Positions 22,730-34,360 are shown, counted from the stretch's first letter. The stretch is 64,000 bases of DNA from Liolophura sinensis (GCF_032854445.1 NC_088302.1:18101338-18165337), one strand, 5' to 3'. A program made the numbers and translations. Notes: generated from the sequence alone by a model not told the origin.

Positions 22730-22735
<6 letters not shown>
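22140..22735. other. Intergenic DNA, nothing recognised
   Basis: Short frames only. No repeat unit recognised. Confidence 0.35.
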
Positions 22736-22823
<88 letters not shown>

Positions 22824-22824
22824 T
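22731..22824. repeat. (TA)n microsatellite
   Basis: An uninterrupted ta run of about 90 bases, with 5-base inverted flanks (catag and ctatg). Confidence 0.95.
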
Positions 22825-23285
22825 ATGAATCAGGACCAAACTGCTATTAATTACGGAGGTTGGTGTATATGCTTACAATTTTAATAATACCATGCAGATA
22901 GCCCCTCTTTATGTATAGGCCAACTACCTTGTATAGATAACCAGATCTGGGCTAACATTGTTACTTACAATCTCATCGAAGTCAGACGCTATGATATTGT
23001 TGGCAGAGCTGTGGAAATTCGGTAATATCCTGAGCGATGATTGTATTTTGCGGGTAACTAAGACAGTGTCACACAGTCCGGTGCGTTGATGATACATGTG
23101 CTACTGCTGCGAGGCACAGCATGGAAAGCTGTTGTATCGTGTAATTACGTAATAATACAGGCACTTAATTACTTCTAATGTAGTGTCCGTTGTAAAAGTT
23201 TGTCAGCAACTGTATTCCTGTCAGTATGTAGAAGGTAGGGTTAGTGTATTGTCACGAAACTCTACTGATATAAATACAGACATGT
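22825..23285. other. Intergenic DNA, nothing recognised
   Basis: No gene or repeat identified. Confidence 0.35.
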
Positions 23286-23580
23286 ATGCTTGGGGTTTTA
23301 CGTCAACCATAACAATTTTAAGTCATATGGTGACGACGAGTAATAAGGTGTGTGTACATATATTGTATCTTCGTGTGGCAGGGCGAGTCCATACCGCCAA
23401 AGTGCTGCTGCCTCTGAAGTATCATGCCGAAGACACCAGCCATGACAATCCACCCAATCACATTATACTGACACTGGGCCAACCAGTACTGTTTCCTTGC
23501 TCTTCTGTTGATATAATGGATGTACCCAACATGTCGAAGACAGTGCTTGTTTAAAAGATCTGTGACGTCACCATTGCCTA
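23286..23580 (+). mobile_element. Family M repeat, most complete copy
   Basis: The head is gcttggggttttacgtcaac, then aacaattttaagtcatatgg with tgacgacgag, then a variable middle. The core is agtatcatgccgaagacacc followed by cacattatactgacactggg. Related heads occur at 28.18 (minus) and 29.32 kb, and related cores at 21.98 and 45.53 kb. It has no coding role. An apparent frame through it is incidental. Confidence 0.8.
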
Positions 23581-24562
23581 ATTTTCGCATGTATGGAAGT
23601 ATTCGATGCTGGACACAGCAGTTTCCTGTGTCTTCAGCAATATATTCGGTAACGATGAAGTCAATTGGATGAACGGTGGTGAAGAAAATCGAAAGACAAA
23701 TATACAGACAAAGGCAAATACAGAGAGACAGCGGTTCCTTCCATCATAGTTAGATACAAGGGTTCTTAGAAGGTTCTGCTATGTGAAACCTATGATATTT
23801 GGTATTCTCAAAGAAACTATAGACAAATCAACTGATGCAGGAAATGCGACTGGAGTAAAGTTCCTGTTGCCGATATACTGATCGGCACATCTATATGTCA
23901 GGCAAATGTATTGATTTATTGTATTACTGTGATCATTCTGTAAAACATAGGGGCCTACTGTAAGGCTGCTGTCATAAATATTGAAGTTGAAACACTGGTT
24001 GGTTCTATAGACTTTCAAGAGTGCTCCTTGAGGAAAAACCCAGCATGATGATTCATTAAAAATGAAGTGAAATAATCAATAAAACAACACATATTAAACA
24101 GTTAAACGGTTCAAAACAGAACACTTTCAAAAGGGTTCCTTGAAAAGCTCATCTGAAAAGAATCTGTATTGTTTTACTAAAAAATGTCCATCTCATTCCC
24201 TCAGGCTAAAATGAGGACTCTTTTATCCTGATAGTTCATAACACATGTTAATGCCTCACCGTACTGGACCCGTACACTTGCTCTATATGGTGCTGTGCAG
24301 TGTGGGCTGGTGAGAATATAGCGCTATAAAACTCTTACAGGACAAAAGTAACAACACATGCAGAAGAATGAATCATTGCAAATGTTATTCATTGTCTGCT
24401 TAATGTAGACATCCTATCCTGTCTCTATATACGCATTAACACAGTTATCTTCATATTCAACGGTATCATATATGCCATACTAAATATAGGCACTTTGCAT
24501 ATTTTTTTCCATTGCAAAAGCCATTTGTTTAACGAGGACAAAGAGCATGATGTGTAAAGCAC
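23581..24562. other. Intergenic DNA, nothing recognised
   Basis: AT-rich sequence without recognised gene or repeat. Confidence 0.35.
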
Positions 24563-24577
24563 GGTAACCCTAAGCAA

Positions 24578-24669
<92 letters not shown>

Positions 24670-24684
24670 TTGCTTAGGGTTACC
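24563..24684. repeat. 122 bp perfect palindrome with (TA)n core
   Basis: Arms ggtaaccctaagcaagt (24563-24579) and acttgcttagggttacc (24668-24684) are exact reverse complements. The whole interval between them is ta repeat, so the unit is palindromic over its full length. Confidence 0.95.
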
Positions 24685-24975
24685 CCAAGGCTAAAAAATA
24701 CATGTTGTAATATGTGTTTACTTACCTTACATGATCTTTTTTATATTACTGGATGCATTTAAATATTATCACAGCTTTCAAGTGCATATCCAATCCATTG
24801 CAACTGAAGATCACTCATCCTAGGTTTACTAATTATATATATATGCCAATGTATTTCATGAGGATATATGTATATATGTGTGTGAGTGTGTGTATCTTTG
24901 GTGAGTCAGAAAAATAACCTTAAACCTCTTAAATTCGCAATAATTCAAAAGTGTTTTAAACATTAGACTTTGAAT
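24685..24975. other. Intergenic DNA with short TA/TG runs
   Basis: Short tatata and tgtgtg runs near 24835 and 24880. Nothing else recognised. Confidence 0.35.
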
Positions 24976-24977
24976 TA

Positions 24978-25230
24978 TTTACTCATTTGACTGGTGTTTT
25001 ACCCCTTATATTCAAGAATATTTCCTATACGACGGCGGTCAGCATTATGTTGAGAGGAAAGCAGGAAGAGCTCGAGGGAAACCCACGCCCATCCGCAGGT
25101 CGCTCACAGACCGTCCCACGCACGACCGGAGAGGAAAATCAGCATGAGCTTGAACTCAAGCTACAGCAATGGCGAGAGGCTCCACAGTCATTGTTCTGCG
25201 CTAGCACGCTAACCACTCGACCATGGAGGG
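24978..25230 (-). mobile_element. SINE family S, near full length
   Basis: Reverse copy with gactggtgttttacccctta, caagaatatttcc, acgacggcggtcagcattat, catccgcaggt, a gagcttgaactca B-box region and a head ending ccatggaggg. Confidence 0.85.
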
Positions 25231-25613
25231 ATACGCCAATCAGACCTTGATCTTTCACACATATCATTTAATGGATATTGGACACATTTCATCATATTGG
25301 ACATATGAAACTTTCATCATCATAGTTGAAACTGTATTAAAACAGCTGTGTTCTTCACCTGGTTAAGAAAGAGGAACACATCATCCGAGACATTTGATGC
25401 CACTTATCTGATATCGTACATTTCTGTCATGCACCTTTATATTTGTTGTTGTTGTTGTTTTAATACTATTTCACCTATGATGCTGACATTTAAAAGGTAT
25501 ATCGCTAATATTAATTGATTAATGTGTATGAAATATCAAAGTATTTCGTTTGAAACACTTTGAATAATTGAGTCTATAAAGGTTAACGCCTTTCATGGCC
25601 CATACACCCAATA
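25231..25613. other. Intergenic DNA, nothing recognised
   Basis: AT-rich. A (gtt)n run lies at about 25445. No gene. Confidence 0.35.
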
Positions 25614-25615
25614 TA

Positions 25616-25810
25616 CAGGGTATCCCAGAAGTCGCGCACCATCCAGGTTGAGGTTGAATGCTTGAGCTACAGAGCGGTGTGTTGCCCCATCTCTTCCAAA
25701 CATAAAAACCAGTTCAACTTTTTCTTGTATTGTTAGTTTATTAGCCATAAATAACTCTGAAAGAGAGAGAGAGAGAAAAAATTTAAATCCCAGACTTCTG
25801 GGACACAATG
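25616..25810 (-). mobile_element. Mariner-like deletion derivative
   Basis: A 195-base unit is flanked by TA on both sides (25614 and 25811). Its ends are imperfect inverted repeats: cagggtatcccagaagtc on the left and cattgtgtcccagaagtc on the right strand. Inside, on the minus strand from an ATG at 25748, is MANKLTIQEKVELVFMFGRD followed by a Gln-Ala-Phe-Asn segment. This resembles the N-terminal helix-turn-helix of mariner-like transposases. The frame then runs into the terminal repeat, so the catalytic domain is missing. Best read as an internally deleted, non-autonomous copy of a Tc1/mariner-superfamily element. A GA run lies upstream of the ATG. Confidence 0.78.
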
Positions 25811-25814
25811 TATA

Positions 25815-26784
25815 CATGACACAGTGCACGGTGTGACACAGTATTTGACAGACAGAGCGATTACATTATTTGTGACAATATATACATGCATATGATGTAA
25901 CGGTGCGCGAAGCTTTAGTAATGCTGTTGCGCATTATGTGTTTTCAATCGCGATGACATTATCTATATACATGTATTGATACAAAGCGTGTTTACATCAA
26001 AGGCCCTGGTACACCGAAAAAACGGTTTAAGGCAGTCGTATAAACCGCATTTGAGTAAGCCTACATGTGCACAAAATATAAACACACTTATATGTATGTC
26101 GCAGAAATAACACAATCACCTGTAAAGGGTTTCCTTGTAAAAGAAATAAAATGGCGTTTAACAACATCGAAACCTTGAGAAGCTTTTCAAAAAAGACGGA
26201 GACAAATGCAGAAATCAATTAACGGTGACGAACATATTCATTTGTTCATTGATTTCTTTATTTATCATTTATCGCTGAAGTAACCTGTTTAAATCACACG
26301 GTGTAAAACGCTTGCCATACGGGCGGGTAATGTGTATATAACAGGGCATGCATATGGTGAGTCACGCTGTATATAGCCGGTAGGGTGTGTTTGGAGCAAA
26401 TGGCACGCTCAGCGCTTTACAGATGAATCATGGATGCATTACAAACAGTCGCTGCATTTATCCCAATATTAACGGTATATTAATCTTCAGACACGGCTCA
26501 TTCATCATATTGACCCCCTATACATGTATATACAGGCCTATATACATATATGCAGCCCACCCTGAAAAAGCTACACGCTATACATAACATTGACAGGGTT
26601 TACGTTGACTAATTTTGTTTTACTGATTGATTTCATTGGTATAGAGTAAATCCTTACGAACATTTAGAAAAATTACGTAAAGTGAAAAATAAAAATAAAA
26701 ACGTCCGGTGATGAATCAAATAAACCATGCATGGAAGGAAACTGTAAATTCGTTAACTTCAACCACAGGACGGAAACGGTGATT
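25815..26784. other. Intergenic DNA, nothing recognised
   Basis: No gene. Short frames only, with scattered tatata words. Confidence 0.35.
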
Positions 26785-26880
26785 CCTCCCACTCATAAAT
26801 TTATCTGATCGACATTATATAAGTGAAAAAGTTCGTAATGAGTACGGTGTTCGAATTCAGTCAAATAAATAAATAAATTA
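26785..26880 (+). mobile_element. SINE family S 3' end relic
   Basis: Words tataagtgaaa and atgagtacggtgtt and a tcaaataaataaataaat tail match the 3' third of family S. The upstream part is diverged or absent. Confidence 0.6.
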
Positions 26881-28180
26881 GAAGTAGGAAAACTTAGAAG
26901 TCACTTAAACAAAGGGTGATAGATAAACATGCATGAATATTTGTACTTGGGTACACATGGGATAAGCCTTTAATTGGTCATATCACAAAAACAAAAATGA
27001 GTTCAGCTGTATTTGAATCCACAACCATATGGACACATCGTGCACTTCTAATCACTGCATTGGGGCTTGGAGATTTAGTGGCAGCCTAGTAATAAGCTGC
27101 TCTGTATGCATAGCATTAGTTATTACATAATTCTATATATATGTATATATATATATAAGTCACAGTGGGGTAGAAACTTCGAGATTTATAGGCCTATATG
27201 TCATCGCTAAATGAAAACTTGTTCAAAAAGGCCGACTGAGAGAAAATCCGATTTTCTCTAGGGAAATGTGAGTTGTGACGTGTTAGAGTGTATATGTGTA
27301 AAATAACTGTACTGTTTTTTCTGAGAGATGTGTTAGACTTTGTTCTCAGATGACAGAACTACTCCCGAATGTTCCCGCGTGATCTCCAGCATATATACAG
27401 TGGCTAAATATAGAGCCGACGACCCTCGTGAAAACAAATCCTTGTTGAAAAAAATGCGTTGTGTTTATAGGTCGAAGAAAATTAGAACTAGGTCAGTTTG
27501 TCCGGCGTAATGTCCAGTGTGGATTGATCGTGCCGTAGTAATTCATCCACCACATGATTTGAGGGTTGTAAGTTAATGTCACCAGCTGTTTTCGGATTGT
27601 CTTGCGTCCGGACCCATTTATATTCGCATTGTTGATGCAGGCGCCACGCGCATGTGCACACGGTTAAAACCTCTGCCTGCCTTGGGGTACTTTCAATATA
27701 GCTGTATATCACTCTAACAGGGAATTTAATCGAGTATTTCGTATATACGAAACAATAGCTTATACGTACATGCTGGCAGTCACAGCAATAAAAAAGTAAC
27801 CGCTTTAAATAAATGATTTTATGCAGATACATTTAGAAGCTTTAATAGATATTTTCTGATTACTGAAAATAACAAAATTTATTTACAAAAAATAAATCCA
27901 GTAGCTCATAAATTTAATCGGCTATACTGGGAATGGAAACATGTTTATATTTAGTTATTTCAAATAGTTGGGGCAGAGGGCGTTATGCTTGATGCGGTGT
28001 TGTTGTTGTTGAAACCTGTCAGTACCGAGAAAAGATAGTACGAAGATGAAATTTCCATAGAAGGGTGTAACGGGGCAACTTTTCTAGTGCTTATACTAGC
28101 ACTTGCAAACGAAGACTACCCAATAGTTCAAATGGTAGGGAACTGGACTATGTGTTAAGTATATGTACACAAACTTAATG
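26881..28180. other. Intergenic DNA, possible tRNA-like relic
   Basis: Near 27010-27070 a reverse tRNA-like segment (tttgaatccacaaccatatg, then ctaatcactgcattgggg) is a likely worn SINE head. A frame of 114 codons at 27488-27832 on the minus strand has no domain and is not called. Confidence 0.35.
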
Positions 28181-28240
28181 ACTCTTCGTTGTTATATGAC
28201 TGAAGAATTGTTAAGTACGACGTTAAACCCCAAGCATTCA
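28181..28240 (-). mobile_element. Family M head fragment
   Basis: Reverse copy of the family M head: cttcgttgttatatgactga, agaattgttaagtacgacgt, taaaccccaagca. The core is absent. Confidence 0.8.
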
Positions 28241-28740
28241 TAGTTTCATTTGACAGCTGGTTGGACTACTTCAGTGCAAGAAGAAGATAGGCTTCTCTTA
28301 CCCCGATCATTTTTGGCCATTTCCTCAATTTCCAGTCCCATTTTATTTAATTTATATATATTGATATAAATACTTAACATTGTTAAGAAGTGGAGCACTT
28401 TTTGCATAGCCCAGAAAACTCGTCTGACAACCTCAGAACTGGGATTTGACGCTGATGTCTAAATAAGGAAAGGTACGAGTGATCTGTATTCGTAAACTAT
28501 ACATGCATGGAGCGCAAGGAAAAACAGTACATGCTAATTGTCTTTCGTTATTTAAACATCAGTAAAACATGTCCCGCCTGACATATGATTGCAATTGTGT
28601 GGATAATTTATACTGTGCAATAATATGTGACTCGTGATTCTTGGATCCCTTTGTGGAAAGAAACGTATGCCAGATGAAGATACAGGAACTTCATTTACTA
28701 TTTATAAAATTATTTCTGACATGTTCCATAGAGAACTAGT
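28241..28740. other. Intergenic DNA, nothing recognised
   Basis: No gene or repeat recognised. Confidence 0.35.
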
Positions 28741-28741
28741 G

Positions 28742-28840
28742 TTTCAGGTTGTTTTGGAAATGGATCTTGCGATTATTGACTTGAAACGTCCGTTCCTGGT
28801 CTACGAGTCGTATACAAACGTCGAGCTTTACGCTTAGATT
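28742..28840 (+). repeat. Dispersed repeat family B tail
   Basis: The segment ggatcttgcgattattgact and its flanks align with the tails at 12.59, 33.51 and 41.56 kb (reverse). The body seen at 12.35 and 33.24 kb is not evident here. Confidence 0.65.
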
Positions 28841-29317
28841 CACATAAAAGACTGTACGAGAAATTTACTGCTCCAGTGTGTGCCAGTAACTACCATGAAT
28901 ATATGAACAGGAAGATATATATCGAGGCTTGAGATGGTAATACCAAAAAATCCATTGAAACGAAAGTGTATACAAATCGTAGGCCTACATACAGACCGGT
29001 CTTAACCTAAATGATCATAACCAAAAATTCGTTAACCACAGGTGTGCAAATTTCATGAAAACAGGTAAATGAAAGACATATTTTGAGACTTGTCTTAAGA
29101 AGATGTTGAAAAATTGTTAACCAAAACGTGCAGCTCTCATGAAGATGGGAACAGGAAAATATATATAAACAATAAATCAGTTAAACATATGGATAATCCT
29201 ACATAAAATCAATTTACTATAAGAGTGCCATTCTAACCTATGACGGTTTTATTGGGTTTGAGAAACAGAAAATAATGACGTCATGTGTATTAGTCACTTT
29301 CCGGGTGATGCGTGCCT
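28841..29317. other. Intergenic DNA, nothing recognised
   Basis: AT-rich sequence with no gene or repeat recognised. Confidence 0.35.
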
Positions 29318-29415
29318 GCCTACTTGGGGTTTTAACGTCGTACTTAACAATTTTTTAGTCATATGACGACGAAGGAATCCTTAGAATCCTTGTCGCAGGA
29401 CGGACTTCCGAGTGA
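29318..29415 (+). mobile_element. Family M head, just upstream of tandem array
   Basis: A well-kept head: cttggggttttaacgtcgta, cttaacaattttttagtcat, atgacgacgaaggaatcc, then tgtcgcaggacggacttcc. It lies about 160 bases before the array at 29.57 kb, whose unit resembles the core of this same family. Confidence 0.8.
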
Positions 29416-29571
29416 TGATATTGCACGGTATCAATAAAAACAATATCACACGAACACAAATACACACGCAACTAGGAAAGAGGAAATTGCAAATTACAAT
29501 CAAAAATGATGTTAATAAGTCATGTATCGATGAAGCATCATTCGGCAAAAAACTCCACATCTTGCACAATT

Positions 29572-31355
29572 AGTCACAGTGAGCGATACATCGATAAAGC
29601 ATCATGTCGTAAACACCCCACACGACACCACACTCAGTTGCACTGATATTCTATAAACCATCGTGATGTAGACACCAACCACGACACCACACTCAGCCAC
29701 AGTGAGCGATACATCGATAAAGCATCATGTCGTAAACACCCCACACGACACCACGCTCAGTTGCACTGATATTCTATAAACCATCGTGATGTAGACACCA
29801 ACCACGACACCACACTCAGCCACAGTGAGCGATACATCGATAAAGCATCATGTCGTAAACACCCCACACGACACCACACTCAGTTGCACTGATATTCTAT
29901 AAACCATCGTGATGTAGACACCAACCACGACACCACACTCAGCCACAGTGAGCGATACATCGATAAAGCATCATGTCGTAAACACCCAACACGACACCAC
30001 ACTCAGTTGCACTGATATTCTATAAACCATCGTGATGTAGACACCAACCACGACACCACACTCAGCCACAGTGAGCAATACATCGATCAATCATCATGTC
30101 GTAAACACCCAACACGACACCACACTCAGTTGCACTGATATTCTATAAACCATCGTGATGTAGACACCAACCACGACACCACACTCAGCCACAGTGAGCA
30201 ATACATCGATCAATCATCATGTCGTAAACACCCAACACGACACCACACTCAGTTGCAGTGATATTATATAAAGTATCGTGATGTAGACACCCAACACGAC
30301 ACCACACTCAGCCACAGTGAGCAATACATCGATAAATCATAATGTCGTAAACACCCAACACAACACCACACTCAGTTGCACTGATATTATATAAAGCATC
30401 GTGGTGTAGACACCCAACACGACACCAAACCCAGCCACAGTTAGTGATACATCGATAAATCATCAGTTGCAGTGATATTCTATAAAATAACGTGATGTAG
30501 ACACCCAACACGACACCACACCCAGTCACAGTGAGCGATACATCGATAAATCATCAGTTGCAGTGCTATTCTATAAAACATCGTGATGTAAACACCCAAC
30601 ACGACACCACACCCAGCCATAGTAATCAGTCCATCGATAAATCATCATGTCGTAGACACCCAACACAACACCACACTCAACAACAATGAGAGATGCATCG
30701 ATTACACATAATGTTGTAGTCACCAGACATACATCACATCCAACCACACTTGATATATCGATAAAGCATCATTCTGTAGACACCCAACACGACACTGCAC
30801 TCAGTCATAGTTAAGATAAATCGATAAAGCAGCATGTTGTAGACACCCAACATGACACCACATCCAGCCACAGTGAGCGATACATCGATAAATCATCATG
30901 TCGTAAACACCCTACACGACACCATACTCAGTTGCAGTGATATTCTATAAAACATCGTGTAGACACCCAACACGACACCACACTCAGCCACAGTGAGCGA
31001 TACATCGATAAATCATCATGTCGTAGACACCCAACACGACATCACACTCAACAACAGTGAGAGATGCATCGATTACACATAATGTTGTAGTCACCAGACA
31101 TACATCACATCCAGCCACACTTAAGGATATATCGATAAAGCATCATTCTGTAGACACCCAACACGACACCGCATTCAGTCATAGTTAAGAGTAGATAGAT
31201 AAAACAGCATGTTGTAGACACCCAACATGACTACACACCAAGCTGTAGTGATATTGTAGAAAGTCTCATGCTGTAGACACCCAACACGACACCAGACCCA
31301 GCCATACTCAATGATACATCGATAAAACATTATGTTGCAGACATATAACACATCC
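29572..31355. repeat. Tandem array, 123 bp unit of two half units
   Basis: The landmark gagc(g/a)ataca occurs at 29581, 29704, 29827, 29950, 30073, 30196 and 30319, giving a strict 123-base period over the first seven or so units. Each unit has two related halves of about 59 and 64 bases, both containing catcrtg, a taracacc word and cacgacaccacactcag. After about 30.4 kb half units are lost or fused and the array decays into single half units to about 31.36 kb. Frames through it show only periodic peptides and stops, so it is not considered coding. Confidence 0.95.
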
Positions 31356-31359
31356 TCCA

Positions 31360-31550
31360 CCCCCAGTTAGCAAAAGTGCGCCTTCCCTTACACCAGAGAT
31401 TGAACTGAAGTTGATAACAATGTGAAAATGACAGGATTCCAACTCTTCCGATTTGGATTACGGCCTCTCTATTTTGGGATTACACCTGTATGTGTAAGTG
31501 GTTTCATCCTGCACCTCGACTGAATCATTTTTTTTCGCTTAAATTATTAT
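31360..31550. other. Array flank with possible tRNA-like end
   Basis: The word accagagattgaactgaag near 31392 resembles a tRNA-like SINE end (accagggatcgaaccc in other copies). If so, the tail of the family M element that holds the array lies here. Confidence 0.35.
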
Positions 31551-31553
31551 CTT

Positions 31554-31935
31554 CATACTCCTTACAGTGCATGTACTGCTAGCATTACAACACTGTCGCC
31601 ACTGAACAAGGTTGACCTTTGGAGCCAGCGTGACGTCCATAGGCTTGTTTAGGCTTAGTCTCACTACTTGTGTCCTTGTGTGGAACTACTTAATCAGCAA
31701 TCATCAATTAAATCGTTTCAGGTTGAATCATGTTGTGGATAGATTGTTAGAACGCAAATGTATGAAGTATTAAAGGTTGAGACTCAGCTTGTTGTGTTTT
31801 CTGACATCACTTTCTGTCTCATTACCGTGACCCCAGTGACCCTGGCGTTGTCAAAGATTTCTGTACAAAATTTGCCAGTGATGACAATGACGTAAAACAA
31901 ATGTTAGAGAGTGGCACAGCGCTGTAAGAAGTATG
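31554..31935. mobile_element. TIR element, family C copy 2
   Basis: A 382-base unit has ends catactccttacagtgcatg on the left and, inverted, catacttcttacagcgctg on the right. The interior follows copy 1 in order: ggttgaccttt, cttagtctcac, a gtttcaggttgaatcatgtt segment, tctgtctcatta, cagtgacc, aagatttctgtacaaaattt and gacgtaaaacaaa. The internal palindrome of copy 1 is not intact here. Confidence 0.78.
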
Positions 31936-32402
31936 TATTATCTTATCAATTTCTTATTGAAGCAAGGCGAAAGACAAGATGAAATGGACCGTTTATTCTT
32001 TTGAAACGGCACACACATTGAAAACACCCAGGAACTCAAAACCAGGACGTTCACCTATTCAGTTTTCATCTTATATCGTCAATGTACATCAAGAGACCTT
32101 TGATCCAAAGAAGTCAAAAGCGGCTGATTGTCTGTGCCGTGAACCTTAAAGAAACTATTTATTGTTATACTTTTTAATACGGCGTTGGTTCGTAAAAATA
32201 CACTTTTAGATCTTCATAATGATACTTTTGATGCTAACTTTTAATATTTTGTGCTTAGAATTTAATCAAACTTCACAAAAAAAAAACTTAAAGGAGAAAT
32301 ATATATGTTGGATGAATAAATCAGAATCAAGATAAACGTATCACTTGAAAAAGGCTAAACTTTAAATGAAATGATTCCGAAACACTTTTGTAACCATATT
32401 TT
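31936..32402. other. Intergenic DNA, nothing recognised
   Basis: AT-rich sequence without gene or repeat. Confidence 0.35.
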
Positions 32403-32490
32403 CTCATGCTAGCACCCTCTTCGGTCGTACGCGGGAAGGTCCTGCAGCAACTTGCGGATGGTCAAGACGCGTGAAGGATGCCTAGTATGC
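32403..32490 (+). mobile_element. SINE family S central fragment
   Basis: Words ctcatgctagcaccctcttc, gtacgcgggaaggtc and gcagcaacttgcggatggtc match the centre of family S. Both ends are missing. Confidence 0.7.
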
Positions 32491-33130
32491 TTATATACAC
32501 ATAAGGCTTCAAAACAAGCCGGTGAGCGGTTTTCTTGTAAGACATTTAATCATGTTCTCCCGCTGGAACAACAAGATAGACTTATCTTACCCGAGTCATC
32601 TTTGGCCAAATTAGTCAAATGGTATTAGCACTTTGACACGTCTAACGACCTGGGCAGAAATGAACGGGATTTTATGGTTGACCTTTTTCGTATGGCTCAG
32701 TGAGTCTAGACTTGGTAAATTACTTGAAAAAGCTTGACGTTGGCAAATCGATTTGATGGAGGCATTCCAGTAATCCAGGGTCGGCGAAGACTGGCGTGTT
32801 GATACGCCATTACACGCGTCCGCCATTAAGGGCCAAATTGCTGAGAGAACAAAGGCCTTAGCGATTTGTTGTGGCATAAAGACTTCAAAAGGATCCGCCT
32901 GATCCGCAACCCTAGTCGGTTTGTCGTGAAATTGTCATAGACTTTACAGGTAGTCATTACCGGCAGATATTGTTCACAGCAATTACACCATCTGACCTGG
33001 CATGAATAAGTCAGCAACGGACTCGACACAATGTGTATTTTCTGCCTCCGGATCAAATAATGACTCAAATAATCTGGCTTCATATCAACAAGTAAACTGA
33101 AAGGTACTGTACACTGTGTACAGTAAATCT
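32491..33130. other. Intergenic DNA, nothing recognised
   Basis: A minus-strand 140-codon frame overlapping the right end (to 33248) runs through a repeat and is not called. Confidence 0.35.
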
Positions 33131-33134
33131 TATA

Positions 33135-33610
33135 TCCACTGGAGATCATCACTGGCTCGTCGTTGCATTGTCCATTGGCGAAGGAGGTTGCGGTTTCGAG
33201 TCCAGCTCTAGCAGATTCGTCTGCGGATATAAGTGATTGTATATTCATCGAGTTGAATTAGGTCGCCATGAGCTATATATGAAGAGTTGCAATCAAACCG
33301 CAAATGAGAAACATATTTTGTTATCGACATATTATATTCTAGCATGGTACAAGATTTGAATACTGATTTCACTCAGTCGCCTGGAACATGGCTTGCGCCT
33401 TTCCAGCATCATTGAAAACTGTTCACTGCTTCTCTTTGCATGATTCCGTACTATTGTCGTACTTTATATACTTTCTGAATTCTTTGGTGGTTTGCCTTGT
33501 ACTGAGTTTTTGGGAATTGGCCTTGCGATTATTGACCTGGAATCTCCTTACTGGATGACGGCTGGTATACGAATGTTTGTTTCGACTCGTAAATTTAGGA
33601 GGTTTGGTAG
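33135..33610 (+). mobile_element. Family B SINE-like copy with tRNA-like head
   Basis: A head near 33150-33210 ends with a B-box-like ggtttcgagtccagc. The body from 33235 aligns with 12345-12620, with an extra segment of about 45 bases around 33350. The tail contains gggaattggccttgcgatta and ggatgacggctggtatacg, shared with 28.75 kb and with 41.6 kb reversed. Confidence 0.72.
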
Positions 33611-33807
33611 GCATCGGGGCAAGGACAGTGATGACAGTCGTAGTAATGATAATTTCTTATTTCAGTGTTTAACCTAGCAAAGTACTAAGGCCAATATCTT
33701 TTGTTTGGCCCTATTTCCTGTATATCGTTTAGGATTTGTAATTTGTGATGATTCTATAGTGCTGTGTGTAGCTACAAATCAAGGTCTTACACGACAGGCA
33801 AATGACA

Positions 33808-33839
<32 letters not shown>

Positions 33840-34055
33840 ACAAAACAAAAAAAATGTTTGCATTTTACTAGTAATAATGTAAGAAAAATCAAAAATCCAT
33901 TTTAATGGAAAGGTAAAAGCGGTTCAAAACGACCCGTCGCGGCTAAGCAATTGTAACAATGTCACTACACGTCAGTTAGGGTGTCACTTTGATTCTCGCT
34001 GTACTAAAGAAGGCTAATACTACTCCATTAGCACGTTCTGAATGACCCACTTACC
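33611..34055. other. Intergenic DNA with (AAAAC)n tract
   Basis: An A-rich aaaac repeat occupies about 33808-33853. No gene. Confidence 0.45.
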
Positions 34056-34057
34056 GA

Positions 34058-34360
34058 CTGATTAATTGTTGATTAAAGCCATTCCCAAGACTTTTTCACC
34101 TTTTCAACTGTGCATGAAATCACGGCACTTATCTTTGGCGTGCAAGTCATTGACGAACGTTCTCACCTGTGATGTACATAAAGATTGCACGCGATATCTT
34201 GTCACGTCAAGCGGTTTGCAACGAACGTTGATTGCGCAAACGGTCCTCCGAGAGTCGTCGACCGTTTATTGACACAAGGCAATTTGATAAAAATCCCCTG
34301 TCCAAGGCCGGGATTGAACCCACACATTACTCACTGAGCTATATCCCGCTCCTCATTCAG
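34058..34360. repeat. Dispersed repeat family V copy
   Basis: Resembles the 12.14 and 45.06 kb copies in tttggcgtgcaagtcattgacgaac-like words, and ends with a tRNA-like gggattgaacccacac and a degenerate head. Similarity is modest. Confidence 0.45.

Noticed and set aside
22624-22839. Frame rich in Ile-Tyr repeats
   Set aside because: Produced by translating the (TA)n microsatellite.
29572-31355. CRISPR-like array of regularly spaced repeats
   Set aside because: The whole 123-base unit repeats, with no unique spacers, and the context is a eukaryotic genome.
30308-31360. Minus-strand frames with repeated VVLGVY peptides
   Set aside because: Periodic translation of the tandem array. Frames are interrupted and there is no start or splice context.
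32826-33248. 140-codon minus-strand frame
   Set aside because: It overlaps a tRNA-like repeat head and lacks a domain.
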